From Bacteroidales bacterium (GTDB taxonomy: Bacteria > Bacteroidota > Bacteroidia > Bacteroidales > UBA7960), in assembly GCA_007131125.1 (NCBI GenBank), contig SLRE01000072.1:1-7692 (forward strand): DNA of 7,692 nucleotides. The letters run 5' to 3'. The translations under genes and the position numbers were made by a program. The notes under the pieces were generated by a model. That model saw nothing but the letters and a program-made list of their open reading frames with translations. It was not told where the DNA came from and made no database searches. The stretch's first letter is position 1. Every line of letters starts with the position of its first letter. Of the stretch, positions 1 through 7,153 are shown in pieces.

Positions 1-262
1 AGTTAATGAAAACCTTTAAATAGCAGGTAATTTAAGTCCGGGAAACTTTTGGAACTGTAAACTGACTTTATTTGAAAAACACCCATGCCATTTCTTTGCA
101 AAAACAGTCTTTTCTATCCTTTTGCCAAAACAATCAAAATTTGAATTAGAGCATAAACTTCAGCCTGAAATGAATCTCAGGAATATTCTGAGCTGCTGAA
201 AACATGAACTTATACAGGCTCTTTAACTATAATAGCGGCGAATTTTCTCTAGAATTCAGCCT
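1..262. other. Downstream flank of mrpE, no gene seen
   Basis: These 262 bases are AT-rich and contain stops in all frames, with no supported gene or RNA gene. A nested hairpin is possible: AGCCTG (162-167) pairs with CAGGCT (215-220), and inside it CTCAG (176-180) pairs with CTGAG (188-192). No T-tract follows either stem in the operon direction, so it is not a classical terminator. How transcription ends here is not visible. Confidence 0.5.
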
Positions 263-766
263 TTAATCCGCCGGGAACATATCATTGATTCGGTTTTGTA
301 GTTCCTGTATTTCTTCTGTAACAGGGAGTTTTCTGTCGAGTACATGCACCAATATGTTTTCATCGGTGATGACGGTGCTGGCGGTACCCGGAAGCAGGCT
401 GATAACCCAGGCAAGAATCAGGGTCTTTTGTGGATTTGGGTCGTGTTCAATGGTAATAAAACCCGGATCTATCGGAACAGTTCGGAAAAATACCCGTCGG
501 GCCACATCCCAGCCACCTCGCAGGGCCATTGTGATAAAATAGGGAAAAAACCGGACCGCTCCCAGGGGACGTAGAACCCATTGCCCGGGTGGAACAGTAT
601 ACATGCTGATTACTGTGGTAGCAGCCACAAAGAGAATCACAAACCAAATGTCGGTAAGTTTATGCTCCCCCAGCAATATCATCCAGCCTGCCGCGAGTAA
701 AGTAAACCGCAGAAGAAAGCCTTTGATAATAACACTAATTTTCAGGTTTTTTATACCAGTTTTCAT
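263..766 (-). CDS. mrpE: Mrp antiporter subunit E (MnhE/MrpE)
   Basis: This is the last gene of the operon and encodes a peripheral membrane subunit of the Mrp complex. It is 167 residues, close to the usual 160. There are two N-terminal helices (about 12-33 and 38-56), then a cytoplasmic domain with family motifs: ALRGGWDVARRVF (81-93), ISLLPGTAST (122-131), where Pro-Gly-Thr is the conserved core, and LVHVLD (139-144). ATG at 766 is preferred. A GTG codon directly before it (769) would add one Met and cannot be excluded, because the AGGTG purine stretch lies right at the start. The gap from the D3 stop is 11 bases. In many seven-gene operons E lies between D and F, so its terminal place with F first is compatible with a rearranged order. 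Confidence 0.93.
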   Translation of the reverse strand: MKTGIKNLKISVIIKGFLLRFTLLAAGWMILLGEHKLTDIWFVILFVAATTVISMYTVPPGQWVLRPLGAVRFFPYFITMALRGGWDVARRVFFRTVPIDPGFITIEHDPNPQKTLILAWVISLLPGTASTVITDENILVHVLDRKLPVTEEIQELQNRINDMFPAD

Positions 767-777
767 CACCTATTTTA

Positions 778-2538
778 TTATCTGAGGAAGAAGAACAAAG
801 TTATGAAAAAGATAAAAAATCCGATTCCCACAAACTCCCAGCGTCGCAGTATAGCTTCACCAAAGGCACTGATTTGTGAGGTTCGTTTTTCATCTATTAT
901 TCTGTAAAAAATTTCCTCGGGGGTGTGTAACGATTGCATAAATGATTGCAGCAGGGCAATCCCCTTCCGAATTACCTTTGCAACAGGCTCTCCAGCCAGG
1001 AGGATAACATGAAGAAAATCTCCCGGCGGCACGAAAGGCTTTTTCGTTGGCCACCAGTTGAAAGTGGCAAACCTAAGGGTAAAAGCCATAAGAATCACCC
1101 CAACTGTAACCGGCCACAGCGCATCCCAGTTCGTTAGCCGGTTCAGGAAGAAGGCCAAAATCCCTTTATCTTTTGTAATGTAGTTCATTAAATCTGCAGG
1201 CAAAAGCGCAGGGGACATTGTCCACCAACCTCCGGCGAGCAAAAGAAGAATCCAGGGAAGGAAAAAGGCAGGTGCTCCACTTTCAGAAGGTGCCTTAATC
1301 TTGTGCAAAAGATGCAGGAACCGACTCAGCAATAAGGTCGTAGTGATAGCAGAAAGTGTCAGCAAAAGCAAAAAGGTTTGTGCCCCCGGCAGGGTTGTTT
1401 CACCAAGGAAGGTTTTGACCAGGTATTTGGTCCAAAGCCCACCGGTAAGCGGGGCCCCGGCAATGGCCAGAACTCCGATCCCTAAAACCGTCCACATAAG
1501 TATTCTCCAGTAACCACCGACCTTTGCGGGTAGGGCCGTTCCCAAAAACAAAAGGGCCTTGGCTGTACCATGATTATACGCATAAAGAGCAATTGCGGGA
1601 AGTATCAACCCGGCCGGGATACCACCATACAACCCAATACCCAGAATTACGGTCATAACCCCCATTTGGCTGATACTCGAATAAGCCAGATTGGTTTTTG
1701 GGTCAACCTGAGCCAGACCGATAATCGCTGCACCAATGGCAGCCGCAAAGCCTAAAGATACCATCATCAAACTCAGGGCAGACCATTCTACCAAACCCAC
1801 CGGAGCAAGATGCATCCAGCCCACCAAACCGGCTTTGATCATAGCTCCGCTAAGCACTGCACTGGCCGGAGCGGGAGCAGCCGGGTGCGCCAATGGGAGC
1901 CAGAAATACAAGGGGATGGCCCCAACCTTTACTCCGAAACCAATCAGGCCAAGCAGAAAGATGAACGGGCCGTTGGGGGCTTCCGCCAGGGCGGCTGGGA
2001 TATCGGTAAGAAGCATACTGCCGGCACTTTGCACAGCGAGATAGAATGCGGTGATAAGAAACAGCTCTCCAATGATCGCCATCACCAGGTAAATCCTGGC
2101 CGCCCGGCGGGCAAACGGGGTGCGGCTATGAATGACCAGGCCATAAGAGGCAAAAGTCATCAAGGCAAAGAAGGTGTAAAAGGAGGCTACATCACCGGAG
2201 ATCAGAAGTCCGAAGTTCCCTGACATTGCAGCACCAAAATAAAAATAGAACTCGCTTCGCCGTTCATCGTCCTTTAGGTATGACCCGGCAAAAAGACCAG
2301 AGGCAGCCCATAGCACGCCGGTCAACAGGAGGATAATTCGCCGGGGTGTATCAAGAAAAAAGTGCGATTCCAGTAAAAACCACTGCGCTGTCACCCCGGA
2401 TACCTCCGCCAGCCCAAGCCAAAGGGCGGGTAAGGTAGCTCCGGCCAGAATAAGTCCGGACCCCCGCCTTCCGGCGGGCAAGGACGCGGCGAGTATCGCG
2501 GCCAACAGAGGCAATATTATGGTGAGTAACCAGATCAT
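778..2538 (-). CDS. Third NuoL/MrpA-like antiporter module (D3), diverged
   Basis: This is the largest module: 586 residues, about 70-90 longer than D1 and D2. It has the Proton_antipo_M core with Lys204 in TM7 (GVKVGAIPLYFWLPLAH), Lys235 in TM8 (GAMIKAGLVG), His323 and Lys327 in TM11 (NHGTAKALLF) and Lys371 in TM12 (GLWTKYLVK). The TM5 glutamate kept in D1 and D2 is Ala125 (TFFALMTFASYG), the TM7 His is Tyr211, and a Glu158 appears in TM6 (AIIGELFLITA). After residue 430 come two more helices, an amphipathic stretch (about 508-550) and a final helix (567-585), loosely like the MrpA/NuoL lateral-helix extension. It may supply the missing N-terminal MrpA module. ATG at 2538 overlaps the D2 stop as ATGA and has no strong Shine-Dalgarno. 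Family membership is sure; its orthology to MrpA is inference. Confidence 0.9.
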   Translation of the reverse strand: MIWLLTIILPLLAAILAASLPAGRRGSGLILAGATLPALWLGLAEVSGVTAQWFLLESHFFLDTPRRIILLLTGVLWAASGLFAGSYLKDDERRSEFYFYFGAAMSGNFGLLISGDVASFYTFFALMTFASYGLVIHSRTPFARRAARIYLVMAIIGELFLITAFYLAVQSAGSMLLTDIPAALAEAPNGPFIFLLGLIGFGVKVGAIPLYFWLPLAHPAAPAPASAVLSGAMIKAGLVGWMHLAPVGLVEWSALSLMMVSLGFAAAIGAAIIGLAQVDPKTNLAYSSISQMGVMTVILGIGLYGGIPAGLILPAIALYAYNHGTAKALLFLGTALPAKVGGYWRILMWTVLGIGVLAIAGAPLTGGLWTKYLVKTFLGETTLPGAQTFLLLLTLSAITTTLLLSRFLHLLHKIKAPSESGAPAFFLPWILLLLAGGWWTMSPALLPADLMNYITKDKGILAFFLNRLTNWDALWPVTVGVILMAFTLRFATFNWWPTKKPFVPPGDFLHVILLAGEPVAKVIRKGIALLQSFMQSLHTPEEIFYRIIDEKRTSQISAFGEAILRRWEFVGIGFFIFFITLFFFLR

Positions 2539-4031
2539 AAAAGGTAAAGTTTTTCAGCAATTTCGCGGGCAATGGAAAGTGGGCTTCCAGCCATGGCAGC
2601 AAACACTCCGGCAGCAAGGGAGAGTATGCCTGTGACAATCACCGGGATTAACAATAAAGCCTGGGTCTCCAAACGGCCTATTTGTCGCAGGGGAGCAGCC
2701 TCATGTTCCGGTTCACAAAACCATGCCCGGTATACGATGGGCAGGAAATAAGCTGCGTTCAAAGCGCTGCTTCCAAGGAGAACCAAAACTACCCAGTAGC
2801 TTCCCGCTTCTACCGCACCAAGGCCGAGATACCATTTACTGATGAACCCGGCAACCGGGGGCAGGCCAATCATACCAAAAACGGCTATGGTGAAAACCCC
2901 CATGGTGAGGGGCATTCGCCGGCCGATTCCGTCCAGCTCGCTGATTTTTTTGTAACCATAGGTTTCTGCAACGTTCCCGGCCGCAAAAAACATGGTAATC
3001 TTCATGATACCCTGGTGTACCAGGTGAACAATAGCTCCCGCCGAGCTAAGCACTCCAGTAATGGCCACACCGAGCGAAATATAAGAAAGCTGGCTTACCG
3101 TGGAAAATGCCAGTCGTTTTTTAAAGTCATCCTGAAACAAGGCCCGTACTGATCCATAGATTATAGTAAAAGCCGCAAATACCGCCAATGGTGTTAGCAG
3201 GTTCAGTTGTTCGGCTACCTCGATGCCATAAACATCGTAAACCAAACGGATAATCCCAAAGGCTCCTGCTTTAACCACGGCTACTGCATGCAAAAGTGCG
3301 CTGACCGGGGCCGGGGCAACCATCGATATGGGCAACCAGCCATGAAGAGGAAAGATTGCTGCTTTTACCGCCAGGCCTGTCAACATAAGGAAAAATATAA
3401 TGGTCAATTGGGTGGGGTTTACCGAAGCCAGGCTTGCGATTACTTCAGTCTGCCCGAAGGAAATTGGCCCTGCAACCACAAACAAAGCAACCACACCCAA
3501 AAACAAAATCGTACCCCCGCCAATGGTATACCACAGATAGGTTCTGCCTGCATTCACGGCCTTATCAGTCCCTGAATGAACAACCAGCGGATAGGTTGAC
3601 AATGTGAGAAACTCATAAAATATGAAAAAGGTAATCACATTTCCTGACAGAGCAATACCGGTAGCGGCTGTTACACAGAAGCTGAAAAAAGCAAAAAATC
3701 GCCTCCGGTGCTTTCCGCCTTCCAGATACCCTATGGCATAAAGCGTGGTAACCAGCCAAAGTACCGAGGAGAGGGAGGCGAAGAAGAGACCCAGTTGATC
3801 CACCCGGAGAACAAAGGCCAGGTCGGGAGCCAGAGGGAGGATAAAACCATACTCCTCACCCCGCAAATAACCGGCAAAAACCCATGCGATCAAGCCAACT
3901 TTGGCAACTGCCCCAAAGAGGTTCAGAAAGGTACGCAGTGCAGACTGATCTTCACGCAACATCAAAATCAATGTGCCGGGCAACAGGGAACTGAAGATAA
4001 TCAATAAGGGCAGAAAGCTAGTCGTTTCCAT
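2535..4031 (-). CDS. mrpD: Na+(K+)/H+ antiporter subunit D, MrpD family (D2)
   Basis: This is the second large antiporter module: 498 residues from the ATG at 4031, about 14 helices, and the most MrpD-like of the three. Counting from that ATG, the key residues are Glu140 in TM5 (FYEFLTLSTYPLVVH), Lys223 and His230 in TM7 (AVKAAIFPLHGWLP), Lys254 in TM8 (AVVKAGAFG) and Lys399 in TM12 (GFISKWY). TM11 reads HLVHQGIMKITMFFAAG, with His five residues before Lys as in MrpD, and Gln where NuoM has His. Known MrpD proteins depend on the TM5 Glu and TM7 Lys for antiport, and both are kept. A GTG two codons earlier is rejected because it falls within the Shine-Dalgarno. The gene overlaps D1 by 14 bases, and its stop overlaps the D3 start as ATGA. 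Confidence 0.93.
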   Translation of the reverse strand: METTSFLPLLIIFSSLLPGTLILMLREDQSALRTFLNLFGAVAKVGLIAWVFAGYLRGEEYGFILPLAPDLAFVLRVDQLGLFFASLSSVLWLVTTLYAIGYLEGGKHRRRFFAFFSFCVTAATGIALSGNVITFFIFYEFLTLSTYPLVVHSGTDKAVNAGRTYLWYTIGGGTILFLGVVALFVVAGPISFGQTEVIASLASVNPTQLTIIFFLMLTGLAVKAAIFPLHGWLPISMVAPAPVSALLHAVAVVKAGAFGIIRLVYDVYGIEVAEQLNLLTPLAVFAAFTIIYGSVRALFQDDFKKRLAFSTVSQLSYISLGVAITGVLSSAGAIVHLVHQGIMKITMFFAAGNVAETYGYKKISELDGIGRRMPLTMGVFTIAVFGMIGLPPVAGFISKWYLGLGAVEAGSYWVVLVLLGSSALNAAYFLPIVYRAWFCEPEHEAAPLRQIGRLETQALLLIPVIVTGILSLAAGVFAAMAGSPLSIAREIAEKLYLL

Positions 4032-5553
4032 AGACACCTCCTTCCACTATTGATTCGATACCAGAGCCAAATATCTGGCTGCTTTCCAGAAACTGTATCA
4101 GACTTTCTGCCGGCAGAATGATCAGAAATGAACCCAGCGCCAGCAACAGGGCAAAAACCTGCAGCCTAAAGGGGACCGGGCGCAGGGGTTCCTTTTTACG
4201 GGCAGGTGCAAAAGCCAAACGCATAAGCATGAAGACATAGCTTGCGGTCAGCAGACTACCCCCCAGTACCGCAGGAGCCCACCACCATTGGCCGCTGAGG
4301 AAAATCCCCTGTAAAAGATTCCATTTCGCCATAAAGCCTCCACTCGGAGGAAGCCCGATCAAACTGACTCCGGCGAGGCCTATCGCCATGACGGTCATGG
4401 GCATCCGTGCCGCCAGGTCCCGAAAGGACTCTATGCGGTCGTGCCCCATAGCCATAATAATGATACCCGCAGAAAGGAAAAAGGAGGCTTTGGCAAAGGC
4501 ATGGGCTATGACCTGATATACTCCGGCGGTCCAGGCCGGAGAAAGCCAGTCAGCTGAATCAGCCGTCACTCCCGGGGCCAGAACCAGCAGGGGGAAAACC
4601 AAAAGTAAATACCCCAGTTGTGCAACACTTGAGTGGGCTACAATCAACTTTAAGCTGGTCTGCATGAAAGCCTGCCATGATCCCCAGATAACCGCCACTG
4701 CTCCGGCTACTCCAATGAGTTGTCCCGCGGCAAAAGTAAGGGAGACTCCAAAGACTTCCGTCCACAAGCGAAGCAAAATGTAAAAGGCTCCCTTTACCAC
4801 CAAAGCCGAAAGAAGCGCACTCACTGGAGCAGGGGCAGAGGAGTGTGCCGGTGGGAGCCAGAAGTGAAAAGGGAAACCGGCCATTTTAATCATTAAGCCA
4901 GGGGTGATGACCAGCAGTGCAAATGTGGTTGTCGGGCCGGGTTCCAACACCTGCCCAAGAAGGGCAAGGTCAAGGGTCCCCGTACTTCCGTAAATAAGGG
5001 CTACCCCAAAAAGATAGGCCATTGAACCGGTAATCGCCGCCAACAGATAGCGTAATCCGGCGAAAAGAGCAGCTTTTTTTCCGGATAGCACAGCCAGGGC
5101 CACCGCACAAATGCCGATTACCTCAATGGTAACAAAAAGGTTAAACAAGTCGTTGGAGAGAAAAAGCCCGTTCAGTCCCGCCCAAAGAAAAAGCCACAAA
5201 GGCCAGAATAGCGGGAACCCCTCACTGCTATCTTCCTGGGCACGGAAATATCCCCGGGCATACAGGCTGATAAAAACCCCAACCAGGGCCGTCATCCCGA
5301 TAAATACTGCCGCCAGGGAATCCATTCTAAGCAGGATTCCCAAAGGGGGTTCCCATCCTCCAAGAATATGGATAACCGTACCCTGCTGTGTTACCTCAAC
5401 AAAAGCGACTATGGCCAATAATGCGGTGAGGAAACTTCCAATCAGGCCAACCACGGCTTTCCCCTTTGAGCTGAAAAAGAGGCTCAGTGTCGCCAGTAAA
5501 AACGGCAAACCTACCAAAAGGGCTGGAAATGGTGATGTTGGCAGATCGGTCAT
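4018..5553 (-). CDS. MrpD/NuoN/NuoM-family proton antiporter module (D1)
   Basis: This is the first of three large ion-translocating subunits (Proton_antipo_M family, 511 residues, about 14 helices), the usual length for MrpD. All hallmark residues are visible: Glu144 in TM5 (NLFVTIEVIG), Lys223 in TM7 (MIKMAGFPFHFWLPPAH) with His230, Lys254 in TM8 (LVVKGAFY), Lys302 (TSLKLIVAHSSVAQLGY), His351 and Lys355 in the TM11 motif AHAFAKASFF, and Lys410 in TM12 (GGFMAKWN). By analogy with complex I and Mrp these form the hydrated proton path and should be functional. The TM11 His-x3-Lys spacing is NuoM/NuoN-like. The start is ATG at 5553, overlapping the mrpC stop, with AAGGA very close upstream. The last codons contain the ribosome binding site of the next gene, and the two genes overlap by 14 bases. 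Confidence 0.93.
   Translation of the reverse strand: MTDLPTSPFPALLVGLPFLLATLSLFFSSKGKAVVGLIGSFLTALLAIVAFVEVTQQGTVIHILGGWEPPLGILLRMDSLAAVFIGMTALVGVFISLYARGYFRAQEDSSEGFPLFWPLWLFLWAGLNGLFLSNDLFNLFVTIEVIGICAVALAVLSGKKAALFAGLRYLLAAITGSMAYLFGVALIYGSTGTLDLALLGQVLEPGPTTTFALLVITPGLMIKMAGFPFHFWLPPAHSSAPAPVSALLSALVVKGAFYILLRLWTEVFGVSLTFAAGQLIGVAGAVAVIWGSWQAFMQTSLKLIVAHSSVAQLGYLLLVFPLLVLAPGVTADSADWLSPAWTAGVYQVIAHAFAKASFFLSAGIIIMAMGHDRIESFRDLAARMPMTVMAIGLAGVSLIGLPPSGGFMAKWNLLQGIFLSGQWWWAPAVLGGSLLTASYVFMLMRLAFAPARKKEPLRPVPFRLQVFALLLALGSFLIILPAESLIQFLESSQIFGSGIESIVEGGVYGND
4037..4042 (-). promoter_or_regulatory. Ribosome binding site AGGAGG deciding the D2 start
   Basis: On the minus strand this reads AGGAGG, followed by TGTCT and then ATG at 4031, a spacing of 5 bases. 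A GTG at 4037 in the same frame would extend the protein by two residues, but its first base is the last G of this site, so it cannot use it. The ATG is therefore the better start. The site lies inside the end of the D1 gene, where it encodes Glu-Gly-Gly. Confidence 0.8.
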
Positions 5554-5852
5554 TGGTCCTTAGTAAAAGATTCTTCTCCGGTAAGCTGGTAAATACGACG
5601 GGCCAAAGCAAGGGCAAAAGCAGCGGAAGCCACTGCTACCACAATGCCGGTTATCACCATGGCATGGGGTACCGGGTCAGCAAAATTGAGGGCATCTCGT
5701 TCGGCAAAACTGACGAAACACAGAAAGACCCCTCCACCCATTATTATGGTGGCAATGATTTTTTTTATAAAATGCCTCGCAATAAAAATTCCGCCTATCC
5801 CAATGACAAACAGAACCGCGGATGTTAAACTGTAAATCTTATACGCTTCCAT
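5550..5852 (-). CDS. mrpC: Mrp antiporter subunit C (MnhC/MrpC, NuoK-like)
   Basis: This is a NuoK-family membrane subunit that links the MrpA-C/B part to the large antiporter modules. The 100 residues form three helices, at about 7-25, 32-49 and 63-85. The best motif is DPVPHAMVITGIVVAVASAA (59-78), matching the MrpC/NuoK pattern D-P-x-x-x-A-L-x-L-T-x-I-V-I; His63 stands where Gln is common. ATG at 5852 lies 9 bases after the preceding stop and has only a weak purine signal (GAAG). An out-of-frame ATG 7 bases upstream cannot encode it. Coupling with the upstream gene is likely. The stop overlaps the D1 start as ATGA. The order C then D is conserved in Mrp operons. Confidence 0.93.
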   Translation of the reverse strand: MEAYKIYSLTSAVLFVIGIGGIFIARHFIKKIIATIIMGGGVFLCFVSFAERDALNFADPVPHAMVITGIVVAVASAAFALALARRIYQLTGEESFTKDQ

Positions 5853-5861
5853 ACTTCATGT

Positions 5862-6848
5862 TCAAGTGGTCGATTCGGTTTGGTTCGGGTCTTCTTTCAT
5901 TAGATTTACATTGGCAAATATAGCAGTCAGGGCTGCAGCAATGCTTACTGCCGCCAGGGTTTCTACAATCAAAATCATGATTCCGGAATAAGCGGGTGGG
6001 TATTCAAACAGAGCGTTTCCTGTGGCCATTAGAAGAAAACCCAGCAAGAGGAAGAACCCAAGTCCCATGGTCAGGATAAGCTGAAGCAGCCAGCGGGGCA
6101 TTACTGAGAAAACCGGCCTGCCTCCCAGGTGAAGCAGTATTCCGATTGCGCCCCATAAAACCGCAGCCTGAAAAGCTCCCCCGGGCCCGGATTTTCCAAA
6201 GTATAAAAGGAAGGCTCCAAACAGGAACAATACCGGTGTGAAAAACAAAATCACCTGCCTAAGCAGGGGGTCTTGTGCAGCTGTAAAGGGCCTGCTGTAA
6301 AGCCTTATTCCTCCGACCACAAAAATGGCCAAAAGCCCCATGAGTATCACCCCAATCTCCAACCAGGTGTCATAAGCGCGGAAATTAAGTAAGACTGCCG
6401 TAACAGGGTGCTCAACCCCCGATTCCGGAAGGAAAGCCTCGGAGGCTGCCGTCAGCCCTCCGCCCTCCGGAGTTTTCCAAATCGCTTCCAGCGAAATAAG
6501 CAGGAATAGCCCCAATCCAAATCCAAGTGCCAGCCTGGGCAGAAATGGGGGTTTATTGTCATCCTTTCCGGGAGGATTTTGACCGGTTTCAGGATTTTTC
6601 TGTTTTTGGGAAAAGGTGGGAGAAAAGTCCCGTAAAGCATCAAGTAACAAAACTCCCAGAAACCCGGCTGCAATAGCCGCTTCGGCAATGGCTACATCCA
6701 CAGCTCCCAGGCGGATCCATGCAAGCGCCAGTGCCAGCCCGAAGGCAAAGAAAAGAAATACGGTCTGGGTAAGTCTTTGTGCCATCAGGCACTGTAAAGC
6801 CAGGTAAATCGCAAGGATGGCGAGTATGCCGTCAATTAAAACACTCAT
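5862..6848 (-). CDS. Fusion of MrpA C-terminal region (MbhD/DUF4040 + MbhE) with MrpB/MnhB
   Basis: Three domains that are often separate are joined in 328 residues. Residues 1-72 match the DUF4040/MbhD pattern: helices, then LGAVDVAIAEAAIAAGFLGV (47-66) with the conserved Asp51 and Glu56. Residues about 105-180 match MbhE/the end of MrpA, with the signature HPVTAVLLNFRAYDTWLEIG (147-166). Residues about 190-312 match MnhB, with P-VLFLFGAFLLYFGKSGPGGAF (helix plus the PGG-F motif at 222-226). A hydrophilic Pro/Lys/Asn-rich linker (about 73-104) separates the first two domains. The product should sit beside MrpC and the antiporter modules as the proximal membrane part of the complex. ATG at 6848 is preceded by AGGAGG (6858-6853) and overlaps the mrpG stop as ATGA. 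No N-terminal MrpA antiporter domain is attached, so standard mrpA or mrpB names fit only in part. Confidence 0.9.
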   Translation of the reverse strand: MSVLIDGILAILAIYLALQCLMAQRLTQTVFLFFAFGLALALAWIRLGAVDVAIAEAAIAAGFLGVLLLDALRDFSPTFSQKQKNPETGQNPPGKDDNKPPFLPRLALGFGLGLFLLISLEAIWKTPEGGGLTAASEAFLPESGVEHPVTAVLLNFRAYDTWLEIGVILMGLLAIFVVGGIRLYSRPFTAAQDPLLRQVILFFTPVLFLFGAFLLYFGKSGPGGAFQAAVLWGAIGILLHLGGRPVFSVMPRWLLQLILTMGLGFFLLLGFLLMATGNALFEYPPAYSGIMILIVETLAAVSIAAALTAIFANVNLMKEDPNQTESTT

Positions 6849-7153
6849 CCTCCCTCCTTTCTGTTCCCGGATTGGTCTTGTTCTTTCTGGAAACGGGCGA
6901 TAAGGTAGCAGGAGGTGGAACTGGCCAGGAGGGTGAAAAACCAGATAAAGAAAATTTTAAGTGCTGCCAGGGGGGATGCGATATGCAACGCCATACCGGC
7001 AGCAATAAAGCCCAGGCCTAAATTGTCGGCTTTGGTCAGGGCATGAAGACGGGAAAATATATCCGGGAAACGAAGCACCCCGAGGGTTCCCGCAAGAAAA
7101 AAGAAACAACCCACCAACAAAAGTATAACAGTAATTACCTCTTTTATCGTCAT
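6845..7153 (-). CDS. mrpG: Mrp antiporter subunit G (MnhG/MrpG)
   Basis: This is a small integral membrane subunit of the Mrp antiporter. The 102 residues fit the MnhG/PhaG family. Three helices are seen, at about 7-26, 46-60 and 63-86. The signature between helices 1 and 2, LRFPDIFSRLHALTKAD (27-43), is the diagnostic MnhG motif: Arg-Phe-Pro-Asp, then Arg-Leu-His-Ala and Lys-Ala-Asp. The tail is short and charged (KEQDQSGNRKEGG). The start is ATG at 7153, preceded by AGGAGG at 7169-7164 with a spacer of about 10 bases inside mrpF, and it overlaps the mrpF stop as ATGA. Its own stop overlaps the next start in the same way. Order F-G, followed by the MrpA-C/MrpB protein, matches Mrp- and Mbh-type clusters, where F and G are adjacent. 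Confidence 0.94.
   Translation of the reverse strand: MTIKEVITVILLLVGCFFFLAGTLGVLRFPDIFSRLHALTKADNLGLGFIAAGMALHIASPLAALKIFFIWFFTLLASSTSCYLIARFQKEQDQSGNRKEGG

Noticed and set aside
162..220. Nested hairpin after mrpE as an intrinsic terminator
   Set aside because: The stems are only 5-6 bp, the outer loop is long, and no T-tract follows in the direction of transcription.
1736..2223. Long + strand open frames opposite the D3 gene
   Set aside because: They are antisense to a well-supported membrane protein, show no family motif and have a composition expected of reverse-strand shadows.
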